Source: Zygnema circumcarinatum
Taxonomy: Eukaryota; Streptophyta; Zygnematophyceae; Zygnematales; Zygnemataceae
Reading direction: 5' to 3'
DNA: 52,177 bases
Assembly (NCBI GenBank): GCA_037447605.1
Contig: CM074813.1
Location: forward strand, 306,763 to 358,939
The translations under genes were made by a program, and so were the position numbers. Of this stretch, positions 14,322-29,575 are shown piece after piece. The notes beneath the pieces are model-generated. The model did not search any database, was not told the DNA's origin, and worked only from the letters and a program-made list of their open reading frames with translations. Numbering within the stretch: the first letter of the stretch is position 1; every line of letters begins with the position of its first letter.

Positions 14322-14826
14322 TACAGTACTTCAAGGCTCCGTACGGTACTATAACATACGGAAGGAAGCATTAGCGTCGACCGCGTGAACCGAAATGGTC
14401 GTACATAACCGAAAGTGTACGACTGGGATTTAGAGCCCAAACAGTTCCTGCGCTTCAGGGCTACTTTGACATGTTTAGGGTTTCCGGACTTCAGGGTTTT
14501 AGGGTTTTTCCAGAAGCCTCAGGGTTCAGGCCAGCCCCTTCAGCCAACTGAAATATTGTTCTCTGAACCACAAATTTAAGCGATTTTTTCGAGCGCCAAA
14601 TCTCAAGCTTGAAAGCCTAATTCTTGCGCTAATCCCCTAATGATCTTGAATTCTCCTCCTAGTCCTTGATCCCTGAACCCTGAACCCTAGACCTAAACCC
14701 TAATGTCATGACTACCGCACACCAGAAAAGGCCGCCTCTAAACCCTTTCACCCTTGTCCCTCGGAAACTCTGACTCGTTCCTGGACCCTAATTGCAAGTA
14801 TTGATGCTCTGAACCCGTAAACTGTT

Positions 14827-14857
14827 AAACCCTAAACCCTAACCCTAAACCCTAAAT
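14827..14857. promoter_or_regulatory. Telo-box cluster (AAACCCTAA) just upstream of THO7
   Basis: AAACCCTAAACCCTAACCCT and following units end 14 bp before the THO7 start codon. AAACCCTAA is the plant telo-box, known in promoters and leaders of growth- and translation-related genes. More degenerate CCCTGAACCC/CCCTAAACCC units lie at about 14675-14705. Regulatory function here is inferred from motif and position. Confidence 0.6.
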
Positions 14858-14870
14858 CCTAGGCCCTTCC

Positions 14871-16550
14871 ATGGCGGCGCATTTCGCCATCAGCCCCGCG
14901 GAGGATGATATCGTCATCAGGCAGCGCCTGCTGACGCGCACCACGGTGACACGTGGCGAGCCCCCGCTGAAGAAGCTCCTGAAGCGCTTCAGCGCGTTTG
15001 CAACGGAACTGGAACTGGAACGGAACGGCGACGCGGCGCTCCATGAGGCGGAGCGGGCGGCCAGAGCGTTCCTGCAGGAACTGAACTCGTTCGAACTTCC
15101 GTTGGCGAAGACGGAGGCGGTGGTGCAAGCGAACAGGAGGGAGCAGGAGAGCTTCAAGGAGCTGCAGACGGACCTGGACCGCCAGATAGAGGAGGTAGGG
15201 AGGGAGGGAGGGAGGGAGGGAGGGAGGGAGGAGGGAGGGAGGGAGGGAGGGAGGGAGGGAGGGGGTGGGGGGAGGGAGGTGGGGAGGGTGGGAAGGGGTG
15301 GGGAGGAAGGTGGGGAGGGTGGGAAGGGGTGGGGAGGAAGGTGGGGAGGGGTGAGCGGGAAGGGGGGGGAGGGGGGAGAAGGGGGGGGGGGGAGGGGGGA
15401 GATGAAGGGGGGAAGTATAAGGAGTAGAGGGGAGGGGACGAGGGACAAGGGGGGAGGAGCGAGGCAGGGAGAGGGGAAGAGTGGGGAGGGGGGTGGAGGA
15501 GGGAGGGGAGGGCGAGGGCGAGGGGTGAAGGAATGGGAGGGGCGAGGGGGAGGGGTGAGGGGCGAGTGGTGGAGAGGGAAAGGAGAGATGGGGGGAGGGG
15601 GACGACGGGAGGGGGGGAGGGGAGGAAGAGAGAGGTTAGGAAGGGGGAGAAGGGGGGCTGGGGGGAGAAAGGGGGAAACTGGGGGAGGAATTGCTTTTGG
15701 CCTCCCGACATTTGAATGAATAACTTGGGTGTTTCAGTGGAAGGTATGATTACGCTGACGTTTCAAATGGAGTAGTTTGAGACTCGGTTCTATTAGGTGA
15801 AGCACATTGACGACAATATTGTACAGCTTGTCGTCCTTGTCAGGCTCGCGCCCAAATAGAGGAGCGTGTGAAGGAGCTGGAGGTGGCGCGGATGGAGCGG
15901 AAGCACAAGGAGGAGAGTGAAGCCATCCGGCGGCTCATCGCAGCGCAGCCTCCGCGTTTGGAGTCGGAGAAGGCAATTGCGATGCTCGAAGAGGAGCAGG
16001 CGAGGCTTGAGGCGGAGAATGCAATGGCTGCCAAAACGTTGGATTTGAGAAAGAAGCAGTTCGCATTGCTCATGCATGCGGTAGGTTTTCATACTTCCCT
16101 TCTCCCCCTCCCTCTCTTCCATCCTTCCCTCCCCTCACTCGTTCTCTCTCTATTGCTCTTTTTAATCATGTATTTGTTTCGTTTTTTAAATTGCGTAGTG
16201 TGTATTGTGTAATGGGGATTCAAAGTTGACAGAGAATTGAGATGCCGACATTGTTGTTCTGCCATTGTGTTTTTTCCTTTTATCTGCGCCTCCCAGCAAC
16301 CCCCCCCCCCCCGGGCAATCTTTCGAAATGGATTGGAGATTGGACAAGCGGGTCGAGATGTGTTCGGGCTCGCTGAGTGCTTTTTGTTTCTTTTTTCCTC
16401 TTCTATTGGATGTAGGTGGACGAGCTTCAGGGTGCGATGGAGGAGGAGGAGGGCGCCATCGACTCTGCGGAAGGAGAGGAAAGTTCTCCAGAGGAGGAGG
16501 GAGATGCTAACGGTGTTTCAGTTCAGCGCATGGATCTGGATGCCGTTTAG
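14871..16550 (+). CDS. THO7: THO complex subunit 7, complete, 3 exons
   Basis: THO7 is a coiled-coil subunit of the nuclear THO/TREX complex, which couples transcription to mRNA export. Exons are 14871-15194, 15844-16080 and 16416-16550, phase 0 throughout, giving 231 residues. The N-terminus carries the plant THO7 signature (EDDIVIRQRLLTRTTVTRG, then EPPLKKLLKRF). The middle holds ERKHKEESEAIRRLIAAQPP and the third block LRKKQFALLMHAVDELQ, all as in land-plant THO7. Most of the protein is predicted coiled coil; the C-terminus is acidic (EEEEGAIDSAEGEESSPEEE). Intron 1 is almost pure G/A. The gene is divergent from RNC1 with a 1.6 kb spacer and converges on CLD1, with only 481 bp between their stop codons. 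Confidence 0.95.
15195..15700 (+). repeat. G-rich (GGGA)n-type tract filling THO7 intron 1
   Basis: Begins as perfect GGGA repeats directly at the donor site and continues as G-runs of 3-9 bases separated by A or T. The density of G-runs in the transcript would permit G-quadruplex formation; that is inference. Confidence 0.85.
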
Positions 16551-17031
16551 GATTCTAATCACTGAATATCTGTGAGAATATGCGATGAGAGACTCATGCT
16601 GAGAAGGATAAGGAGCATTCTCAGTCAATTGTGAATACACCAACTAAAAAGGGGAAAGAAATAAGGGAATAAATAAAAAAAACGTCAAAGCTGCACCGTA
16701 AAATTTGATGAAGGTCTGGAGACTTCATCTCCACTCTCCATGCCGCTCTGTTTTGTTCCGTTCTGTTCTGCTCCGCTCCGTTCTACTGTGTTCAGTTCCG
16801 TTCTGCTATCGATGGTTAGGTTACGTACTTCTGGGCGGGTGTAAACATACACCTTCTTGAACCAAAGCCCCCATTTCAATTTTCAAACGTTACTGGTCTC
16901 GGGAAAATCTCTTTAAAAGAATAAATTATTTACACCAGATACAGCAATTCTACAGAAGAAAAAAAAAGGGAAAGCAAAAAAGAAAATTGACATTTCCTAT
17001 GGCCTCTATTTTGAATACGAAATAAACAATG
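16551..17031. other. Short convergent intergenic region
   Basis: Separates the THO7 and CLD1 3' ends. It includes an imperfect CCGTTCTG-type repeat (about 16740-16810) and AATAAA-like words near 16669 and 17021 that could serve as polyadenylation signals. No gene is seen. Confidence 0.55.
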
Positions 17032-19102
17032 CTACGCATGTTTTGCCACAAATTTCTCAATCATTGGATTCACCAAATGAGGCGCCTCGTCCTGAGGGCA
17101 GTGGCCCACCCCGGGCAGCGAAACAAATTCTTCGACAGTCGTAAAATTTCCGTAAACTTTTCCGAGCTCGATTGGCTCCCACGGGTCCTCTTCCCCCCAA
17201 CCGATCACAACGGGGCACTGCACAAGAGGAAGCATTTCCTCGGGAAGAGGCCCTCCGGAATAACATATGAAGTCGAGAAATACGTCAACTGCTCCGGGCT
17301 GCAAACCGGGCTCCAAAATGCAATTCACCAACTCGTCAGTCACTTGGGACTTGTCGTAATAACATTGTTGTAAAATCTGTTTTACGGATTTGGGGGTTGC
17401 AACGGACGCAAAGAACATCTGGCCAATGTTGGTGGTCCTCAGGGTGGTTTGGAGGGCCTTCACAAACGGCTTCAAAAACCATTGCTGCTTTTTTATATGT
17501 AATTGGCGAAGAGAGACGTTCAATAGCAGGAGACCTTGAACTTGAGAAGGGCAGTCGAGGGCCGCTTGGAGTCCAACAATCCCTTTGGAAAGAAAAAGGA
17601 AGGATGTCAGAGGACGTTTTGTTATACTTACCTTTTTGTTGGGTAGAATTCAACTCTCTGCAGTATAGTGCTTTGCGAAGTTCTGAAAAAGTGGGGCTCA
17701 CCTCCGACTGAATTGCATATAATAAAGGGGGGTTCGCCAATGATTTCGGAGATAAAGGCCAGAGATTGGCGAGCCCATGTTTCGAATGTGTAGATGGTGT
17801 TGGGAGGGAGACCTCGCGGGTTCGGTTTGTCGGAATATCCGTACCCCAAAAGGTCGATGGCATACACGCGATGTGATTGGCCGAGAATTGGCAGATTTTT
17901 ACGCCAGTGATCGCTGGGATGGAAGAATGAAGGGGGCGAGAGGGAGAGGAGGCACGGGAGGGGGAGGGGATGGGGGGAGAGTGGAGAGGAGAGGAGAGGA
18001 GAGGCGAGGAAAGTGAGGAAAGAGGGAAGGGAAGAGAGTGGGAATGGGGTAGGACCGAGGTGGAAGAGGAGAGGAATAGTGAAAAGGAGAGGTGTGGGAG
18101 TTAAACAAAGGAGAGACCGGCGGAGTGATCGAAAGGGGGAATGTTATGTATGCGGTTGAGAAAGGTGGGAGAGAGCGATGCGAAGCAGGGCGAGAGAGAG
18201 TGAGAGGTGGGGAGCGGGGAGGTCATGAGGGTGAGACGAATGTGGGAGGGAGAACTTCAAGGTTACAATGAGAGTCAACAAAAATTGAGGCCCAGTTAAC
18301 CACCAGTGCCTTCATCGCATATGGCACAAGCAAGACCTATATTCTGATGAAAGTTTTAATAATAATTACCAATTGGCACCAAAGCCATGAATGAGAAGGA
18401 GTGCGGGTCCGGATGAGCCTGCTTGCTGGTAGCGGATGCTGTGCCCCTCCCATTTCCAGTTTCTGTGGAAAAAGAAGAAAGTGTGCGAAGAAAGCTTTAG
18501 TAGAAGATTTAAAACTGCCGAATTTCTCTCCCCATTTTTCAGTAAGTCTTCGCGGGATTAAATTTTTATAAAACTTAAGTGAAAGAAACCTTACAATAGA
18601 TTATTTTGTGTCACTTTCGGTCACTGACTCAACTCGGTAAATCGAACAGATACTGATCCATTGACCCATCAATCCAGCTAAATGCATTCATAAATTTTAG
18701 TCGGCCGCATATTCGGAATTAAAAATATAACAAAAAACAGCATGGAAAAATAAGATCGAAATTTAAGCCTCATTAAAAAATTGAATCACTTTTAAATTTA
18801 ACATGGGGGGTTGGTGGGCCCCACCTGGTCAATACTTCCACCGGATGAAGCGCCTCCTCGAAGACAGGTGTCCCTCCCACAGCTCTGCCCGCCAGCGCGG
18901 CATCGCCTATGGCCGCCACGTCAGCAGTAGGAGGCTCCGCTGGCTGGGCAAGCGCCCTGACACGTGGCAATGCACGAAGCCGCTGTGTGGAGTGCCAGCT
19001 GGAGGCACGAGATTGGAGGAGGAGAGGGCGGGAGGACTTCAGGAAAAGAGAGGGAGAGGTGGATGGGGCGAAAGAGAAGAGGGAGGCCGAGCACGCAGCC
19101 AT
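17032..19102 (-). CDS. CLD1: Chlorophyll dephytylase (CLD1)-like alpha/beta hydrolase, complete, 4 exons
   Basis: Arabidopsis CLD1 is a thylakoid hydrolase that removes phytol from chlorophyll during turnover and repair. Exons on the minus strand are 18825-19102, 18370-18462, 17702-17913 and 17032-17582; phases close to 377 residues. The first exon encodes a chloroplast transit peptide (MAACSASLFSFAPSTSPSLF onward). The hydrolase core has LLLIHGFGANCDHWRKN (oxyanion region), VYAIDLLGYGYSDKPNP, the nucleophile elbow ICNSVGG (Ser192), GWGEEDPWEPIELG (acid Asp327) and VGHCPQDEAP (His355), so the triad is complete. The block FICYSGGPLPEEMLP matches the CLD1 branch rather than pheophytinase. The family call rests on recalled motifs, and close paralogues of CLD1 cannot be excluded. 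Confidence 0.88.
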
Positions 19103-20724
19103 GGCCGCGTGCGATGAAAAGAGGGAAGGAGGGAGAGAGAGAGCCAGTGGGAGAGAGTTCGGAAACGAGGGAGGGATGACGAGGAGCGAGGATTTGACGG
19201 TGAAAAAAGGCTAGTAGGATGGCAATCGTGTGGGAAGTGAGAGCTTGGGAGTGGTAGCGAGTCAGGGAGAGGGAGAGGGAGGGAGGGAGAGGGAGCGGGA
19301 GAGGAGCGACGTGGCGTGCGGAGGGCCGCAGGACACCCCGTTCCATGCCCCCAGTTCTACTGGTTCGACGTTTCTATGCCTCAGTTTGACGCGAATCTGC
19401 TTTGACATTCCATTTCTTTCGTTTTCAGAACATTGTTTGGAAAAACTGGCCACAGGGAAACTGCATAGAACTTCATGACTAACCGGTCGGCTGAGGCTAC
19501 ACTAGTTGTTGATCATGCAAGGGTTGCGCATGAAATGTGTGATAGGCCGGTGGCCCATCTTTCCCAACGGATGGATGGAAGTGACATTGGTCGCACGATG
19601 GCGATCCCATGCAATGTGTATAAACAACAACAACAAAAACAACAGAACATGGAGAACCATGAGGAACCGCTCACAATTGACCTAGAAAATCAAAGTTCCA
19701 CTATGAGCGAAACTTCGCTTCTAGGACCACCGACAACAACAATACGGCTCTAGAAGCAGCCCCAAATGTGGTCATTTGCTACCGTTGATTGCCTACCCAT
19801 GTTGGTCATTCCAAGCGTTGCCATGTTGCGATCAACAAACACCGAACGTTTCTCGCCAACTGTTGGCTCTGCAAATCCGTACGGACACAGTCACTCAGAT
19901 CGGGAACGACCGTACGGACGGAAGGCACGCGAGGGGCAACTGCCCGACAGCTACCAGCCCAATATTTGACAGCTTACCGCGATATTTTCCGATATATTAC
20001 TGTGAATACGACACCCAGCAATGATATCGCCTCGAACGATAGGTCAACTTTAGCTACTCTCGCTCGAGTCTGCTCAGTTCTTTGTCGTGTAGCGCAGTTT
20101 ATGATTATCTGGTGTGCCCCTTTCAGGCATGTCAGGGATTTGCTCTTTTTGTTCGTACCGTTCAGGATTTGCATCGTCTGCACAAGATCGCGAATTTCTT
20201 AGGTGGACGATTCTATCGTATCCAAGATGGGATTCTTCTAGACATTCAGCAAATTATAGCCGCCACGTGACCCTATAAGTGGTCGATCCATGCATATTTC
20301 CAGAACGGGGAATCTACAAAGATTCTCCATACCCAATCCGATCTTCACGATTCTTAAAGGATCCGGATCCATGCTCTAATTGTGCCGAATCTCGCGACCC
20401 GCCGAGCGGCAGATACGAAATCGAGGAATTGACCGGTTCGTACAGTGAGCGTGGGGCCCACCGAATCGTCATGTCAGTCCGTACAGTAGCTGTGACAGTT
20501 CCGTCGAACGTCCGCGCAAGCGGACGGACGTTACCGTATGGTTGGCGGCTACAAAGGCGGCGGCGGCCGCCGGAGGCGGCACCGGCGGCGGAGTGGGAGT
20601 CGGCTGCCTCGTCAGTGGATTGAGGCTAAGGAACAGAGGGAGAGAGAGAGGGAGCGAGAGAGGGAGAGAGAGGGAGAGAGAGGGAGGGAGAGAGTGGGGG
20701 AGAGAGAGAGGGGTGGAGAGTTCT
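19103..20724. other. Divergent intergenic region between CLD1 and Root_cap A
   Basis: Contains GA-rich tracts directly next to both genes (19260-19310 and 20635-20715) and mixed DNA between them with scattered CGTACGGA words. A short repeat word shared with the region near 2340-2400 lies at about 19709-19762. Open frames here are short and unsupported. Confidence 0.5.
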
Positions 20725-24832
<4,108 letters not shown>

Positions 24833-25269
24833 GCGCCTGCCTGCCTCGCTTGAGGACTGCTTTAGGAGCCCCAAATGCTTTTGTATATTGTTTATTTTTT
24901 GACTCTCGTATTTAAAAGTGTTTATAGGTACGCTCTGCACGCGCCTGCAAATTTAGGAAAAAAAAATTATGGCCGTAAAGGTCAAGGTTGTCCATAAACG
25001 AACCCAAATTTTTAGAGCGTTTGGCTTCAGACCGAGCTAAGCCTTACTATCTTAAATTTGTGGGGTTTTCCAAATCGTGATTTATTTACTCGAACTTTGG
25101 CACGCTTTTCAGTTTTTTCTATTGGTCATTGTACCCGCGTCTAGGAATGTTTTAGATGGTTAACTGCCTAACTCACTGCCTAGGAGCTTTTCGTTAGTCA
25201 TTCTCTGGGAGTCATCGTCATTAACCATAACCAAACTACCACTACCCCCTACCCCTTACCCCCTACTCT

Positions 25270-25456
25270 TTTACCCCTACCCCCACCCCTACAGCTGCCC
25301 CTGCCCCTACACTTACCCCTACCCCTACCCCTATCCCTACCCCTACCCTACCCCTAACCCTAGTCTTAATCTTAACCCTAACCCTTGTCTCGACCCTAAA
25401 CCAGTCTTAACCCTAACCCTAACCCTAACCCTAACCCTAACCCTAACCCTAACCCT
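25270..25456. repeat. Interstitial telomere-like tract, (CCCTAA)n with degenerate CCCCTA units
   Basis: Degenerate CCCCTACCCCTA units from 25270 lead into about eight perfect CCCTAA units at 25409-25456. The repeat is the six-base TTAGGG form, not the seven-base TTTAGGG typical of land plants. It lies between Root_cap A and PstS1. Confidence 0.85.
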
Positions 25457-26039
25457 ACTCAAGCCAGACTAGCCATCTGAATATCCGCGCAAGGTTCCAT
25501 GAAGGGTTTTTAGGCCCACGATTCATCAGAGCAAATCGGCGCCGTGCAGGCCTATGGAGCTCTCTTTCTCCGCGAAGTTCCATAGGTACAGCCGTGGGCG
25601 CCACGTCCGCAAAACGTGGCCTGACGGAACCCCCGTCGCACACGACACTAAGGCCCGCGTTACATGAGACATTCTCTAAATGTCGCCACGTCGGATCAGC
25701 GTTTTGCATGTTACCTTGCAGGTTCCATGTAGAACTCGCGTATCCAATCGGCAAACGCCAAGTGGACGATTTGAAATATCCGACTAGACCCACAGCGTGG
25801 CGCGTTTGAAACTGTCCGATGCCCCCCGCCGTATCGCAGATTCTGATTTTTTCGAATCGAGATTCGTGAATCCGAAAAGATTTTATCGCAGCGAATCTGC
25901 GAAAGGCTGACAAAGCGACAAACAGGAAAACGGACAGCACACGACGGCTCTAACCGCACAGGGGTGTGCGCGTACCGTCCCGCAGGCAGGGCAGCCTGAA
26001 TTTCAGGCTGTAATGGAAAACAAGCTGTCCATGAGATTA

Positions 26040-26183
26040 GGGCGTGTCAGACTCTAAAAACGTTACTATCCTTGCTCGTAAATTTGACACCAAATCGCGA
26101 TCGCGATCCTTCTGTGGCGGAGTACTAACGCAACCTTATTTTCGTAACGCATTTCGTAAGATTTTGTTAAGTCTGACACCCTC
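26040..26183. mobile_element. Short TA-flanked MITE, GGGxGTGTCAGAC family, copy 1
   Basis: A 144-bp element with GGGCGTGTCAGACT at the left and AGTCTGACACCCTC at the right end, bordered by TA on both sides. Its interior (GCGATCCTTCTGTGGCGGAG, then TTTCGTAACGC) matches the copy at 28678-28834. No coding capacity. Confidence 0.75.
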
Positions 26184-26586
26184 TACAACTAAACTTTTTC
26201 GTTAAGATGAAACCGTGCCCCTGTTCCTCCTCCTCACTATCCGTCACTCCCCTCGAGGAATTCGATTGATTGCATCGATTAAAGCAGACACATCAAAACC
26301 ACATACTACTCAGCACACAGATACCTTGATGTATGAAAACAACACCCCATCACACGAGATTTAAAAAAACAATTCATCGAAACTCCGATCAGGTAGATTA
26401 GTGAAACATGTGTCGATATCGATTATGGCTTTTCCAGTTCTAAAAGTACATCAAAACTGCGGAAAACAATGCCGCTACAGCCTGTCTTCTCAAAAAAACT
26501 CACGACCCCACCCCTCCCCTAACCTACCTCCCTTCCCACTCTGCAAAATTGGTAGTTACATACGCTGTTCTAAATGACAGATGAAC

Positions 26587-27710
26587 TTAGTTCTTGATGT
26601 AGTTTCCGTACTTGATGCCCTGATCCCTGTACTTCTGGGGAAGAGGGTCAAAGTAGAACTTGCCAGCCAATCCTTGGACGGACGACCCCATGGTGTAGAT
26701 GATCCACGTCTTCACAATGTAGCTAACAGATGCGCTTCCGTACGAAATGCGGCAGAATTCGAACGGGAGAGCGGCAATGGGGTAGGTGGAGGGGCCGGGC
26801 CTGTTGAGGAGGGAGAGGCCGGCGAACACGGTGCTGGCGTAGTCCGGAGGAGTGGTCGGGAGCGACGCGGAGAGGTCCGCTCCGCTCGCCGCATAAATGT
26901 AGTTCCCTGCGGGGTTCTTGATGCCGGCGGCCGGGACGGCCTCGACGGTGCAGATGCCGGTCTGGACGTACCCGATCCGGTTCACGTCCGCCTTGAGCGC
27001 CGCGATGATGCCCGCCGACCCCGAGGCGTACACGATGAACGGAGAGACGCCGGCGATGCCCTTCCACGTGTTGGTGCCGGTGGCTGCGGTGGGCCACGCG
27101 GTGTTCTGCGTCTTGATCCACTTCCCGATCACTTCGGTCGACCCGGAGGAGTCGGACCGCGCCACAGGCGTCACTTGGCCGTAGAGGCCGGTCTTGATGG
27201 TGGACCAGTACACGCGCGTCTTTGCTACGTAAATTTTGTAAACCTGGGCGCCGGTGAGTTTCACAGAGGCCTTCTTCGTGCAAAACGAGTAGGTCGCGAT
27301 GGAGAAGGGGATGGTGAACTTCTTCGTGCCTCCCGCGGCGGCGTCCTGTGAGGAGGGGATGGCGACGTCGGAGTACGCCACCTGGTAGGTCTTGCTGATG
27401 AAGTTCGAGATTCCCGCGCCGGAACCCACGGACTTGTACGTGCCATAGTTGGCGCGGTTGGGGGCGTTGAGAATGGCTTGGGCGACGTACTGCCAGAGAG
27501 AAACAGCCTGTGTGAGCTGCATGAAAGACTCAAAGCTGAAACACTTTCCAACAACAGACTGCGACGCATTCAGAAGGACAGCAGGGAGGGAGGTCGGGTC
27601 GTTACCGGCGCCACGGAGGTGGCTCCGCCAATCACAATCGCCGACTGCGCGGCACCGGCTGAGAGAAGGACGAGAGCGGCGATGAGAGCGGCGATGAGAG
27701 CGGCGGCCAT
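26587..27710 (-). CDS. PstS-like secreted phosphate-binding protein, copy 1
   Basis: Two exons on the minus strand, 27606-27710 and 26587-27489, give 335 residues. Exon 1 is a signal peptide (MAAALIAALIAALVLLSAGA) with one extra LIAA unit compared with the other copies, then IVIGGATSVAP. The mature part follows the PstS/PBP-like fold: GGATSVAP (first anion loop), SVGSGAGISNF (second loop), VAYSDVAIP, ARSDSSGSTE (equivalent of the RSDGSGT phosphate loop), RIGYVQTG and a C-terminal YFDPLPQKYR. No ABC transporter partner genes occur nearby, so it probably acts as a soluble or wall-associated extracellular phosphate binder. It is transcribed away from a divergent promoter (27711-29481). From the start of exon 2 the protein is identical to copy 2. 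Phosphate as ligand is inferred from family membership. Confidence 0.9.
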
Positions 27711-28071
27711 GGCTGGGGAGCCGGGAGGGAGAAGGGGATCACTTGGAAGAGTGGGGCGGGAGGAGAAGTAGGCTGTCGGCTGTGAGGGAGGACGCGCGGG
27801 CTTATTTTATAGTCTGCGCTGCGCCAGTGCCGCGTACTTCGCCCGCGGGTCGTGCTGAGCCACGTGGCAGCCTGGTATTGGTTAGTGAATGTGACGTCAG
27901 CAGGCAGTTTGCAAGTGGCTCTCAATACCGTACCAACTCATCGCAACGGATAGCGTGTCTCCATGAGAGAACGGAGCCCGAATTGAAAATTGGTGCAGAC
28001 GTGGCCATTCGCCATTAGCTGATGTTCGATTGTTTCTCGCAACTGAGCGTAGCCAGACCGCTTTCCGATGT

Positions 28072-28152
28072 GCAATCTTGATTTGCTCGCTACGAATTAC
28101 TTCGGTTTGAAACTGTTCTGCGTCAGAATGCGTAGCGAGCAAATTCGGATTC
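28072..28152. repeat. Conserved inverted repeat in divergent PstS promoter 1
   Basis: The left arm, ending TTTGCTCGCTACGAA, and the right arm GCGTAGCGAGCAAATTC are complementary with a few mismatches and a loop of about 31 bases. The corresponding repeats in the other two divergent promoters are at 33017-33096 and 41793-41874. Confidence 0.7.
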
Positions 28153-28459
28153 CATTCCAGGAAGCCAAAGTCTTCCCAAAACCCCTCCCGGTGTATGAGC
28201 CAATCCGATTGTGCGACGTCAGTAGTGTACCAAATCGTTGAAAGATTGGCTTTGTCCTGGATTCGAGCATTCTACGATGAAGTTTCCGCCTATTTGTCGT
28301 CTTTTTAACGGATGTGCCACGCGTCGCCATCCGGTTGGCGGAAGGACATTGTGACGTGGTTGCGCACTACCCGGCCAGCATCCGGCACGTGGCGACTCGT
28401 TGGAGGATTGGCGCCGTATGGGTGGCCTTACTAATACGACAAGAAAAGGAGTCCCCAGC

Positions 28460-28467
28460 GAATATTC
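28460..28467. promoter_or_regulatory. P1BS-like site GAATATTC in divergent promoter 1
   Basis: GAATATTC fits GNATATNC, the binding site of PHR1/PSR1 MYB-CC phosphate-starvation regulators. It is followed by CAAGATGCTGTCGGCGC, conserved in all three divergent PstS promoters. Confidence 0.55.
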
Positions 28468-28677
28468 CAAGATGCTGTCGGCGCAACATAACGACAAAAC
28501 AGAGTCCGACGTGGTGAACAATGCGAAAGTAGGGCTTGGAGGGAACGCAGAAATTAGAAATGAGTCGTTTTTGGGAGAGGCGAGGTTTGGACTGCGGCAT
28601 TGTAAAATTACACAAACATTGAACGTAGTTCGGCGAATTTAAAAATTGAAAAAAAAAGAAAACAATTCCTTAGAATA

Positions 28678-28834
28678 GGGGGTGTCAGACTTAAAAAATT
28701 TCAGTACGCGTGTTCGTAAGTTTGACATCAGAACGAGTACTCCAGTATAATCGCGATCCTCCTGCGGCGGAGTACTTTCGTAACCTTTTTTTTCGTAACG
28801 CTTTTCGTAAGATTTTGTTAAGTCTGACACCCCC
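28678..28834. mobile_element. Short TA-flanked MITE, GGGGGTGTCAGAC family, copy 2
   Basis: A 157-bp element with perfect terminal inverted repeats GGGGGTGTCAGACTTAA / TTAAGTCTGACACCCCC, bordered by TA on both sides. It sits inside divergent PstS promoter 1. The homologous place in promoter 2 (about 33620-33640) lacks it and keeps flanking sequence (AAAACAATT before, AAGTCACATATG after), so this is a recent insertion with a visible empty site. Confidence 0.85.
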
Positions 28835-29481
28835 TAATGGGCCGAATGAAAGTCACATATGGAACTTGCACACAGCCGGAAGGATTAATTTTTTTACTTG
28901 AAACTCCTGAAAAAGTTGTAAAAGCAAAACAGTAAATTCCAATGCCAGGATTACGCCAGAAAGTAAATCTCGAAACCAAGACGTCCACCGACGAATTGTA
29001 TTCCTGTAATAGAAACTGGAAGTACTAATTTTAAAACGTAAACCTAAAAAAATGCTTCGCACGAGTGTCCACCACAAAGGTCAACAAGTTTCAACGTTAC
29101 CTTTCCCAAAGCCCAACAAACTCTTTTGTCGTCTTTCGCCCCGACAAAAGTCCCCCGCAGGTCCCACATGACGCTTCTAAAGAAGCCAAACCGCGAGTGC
29201 GACAAGGGACCAACGACGGTTCACCGCCCGCAAGGGTTTTGTCGTAAGAGTAGGAACGCATCTTCCGGAGATGCGATTCCGGCAATTAGCGGCATCTCAC
29301 CGACAATTTATGCCACGTCGGCGGCGGCTTGTCGGCGGGGACGGCGGCGCCGCCAGGCGGCAAGCAGCCTGTGAAGGGGCCAGTGTGCCCTCAAGACTGG
29401 CAGCCGCCAGCCTACGCCTCCTCTCATCCTCTCGCCTCTCTCTCTCTCTCTCAGCCCCTTCTCCTCCCCCGCACTCCAGCC

Positions 29482-29520
29482 ATGGCCGCAGTTCTCGTAT
29501 CCGCTCTCGTCCTACACTTA
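29482..29520 (+). pseudogene. 5' remnant of a PstS-like gene (signal-peptide start only)
   Basis: After leader sequence similar to that of PstS4 (CTCCAGCCATGGCCGC), an ATG starts MAAVLVSALVL, the first residues of the PstS signal peptide. Homology is then lost at a G-run. The TATA position of the living copies (CTATAAAG) reads CTGTGAAG here. It is the dead head-to-head partner of PstS1. Confidence 0.7.
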
Positions 29521-29575
29521 GTGGGGGGGGGTCACACATTGACCATCGCCGTACTAAATTCCAGAATTTAGTATA

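Larger units (their letters stand above)
27711..29481. promoter_or_regulatory. Divergent PstS promoter 1 (head-to-head spacer)
   Basis: Lies between PstS1 (minus) and a 5' remnant of another PstS (plus, 29482). On the PstS1 side a TATA box (CTATAAAATAAG, complement of 27801-27812) is about 90 bp upstream of the ATG, with GCCACGTGGCA-like and TGACGTCA words beyond it. The spacer contains a conserved inverted repeat (28072-28152), a P1BS-like palindrome (28460-28467) and a MITE (28678-28834). The same blocks in the same order occur at 32666-34252. Confidence 0.65.

Noticed and set aside
26587-27710. Bacterial contamination or very recent bacterial transfer of PstS
   Set aside because: The genes have introns with GT-AG borders, eukaryotic-type signal exons, TATA boxes, and are interleaved with plant-type genes and MITEs. 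An ancient transfer cannot be excluded.
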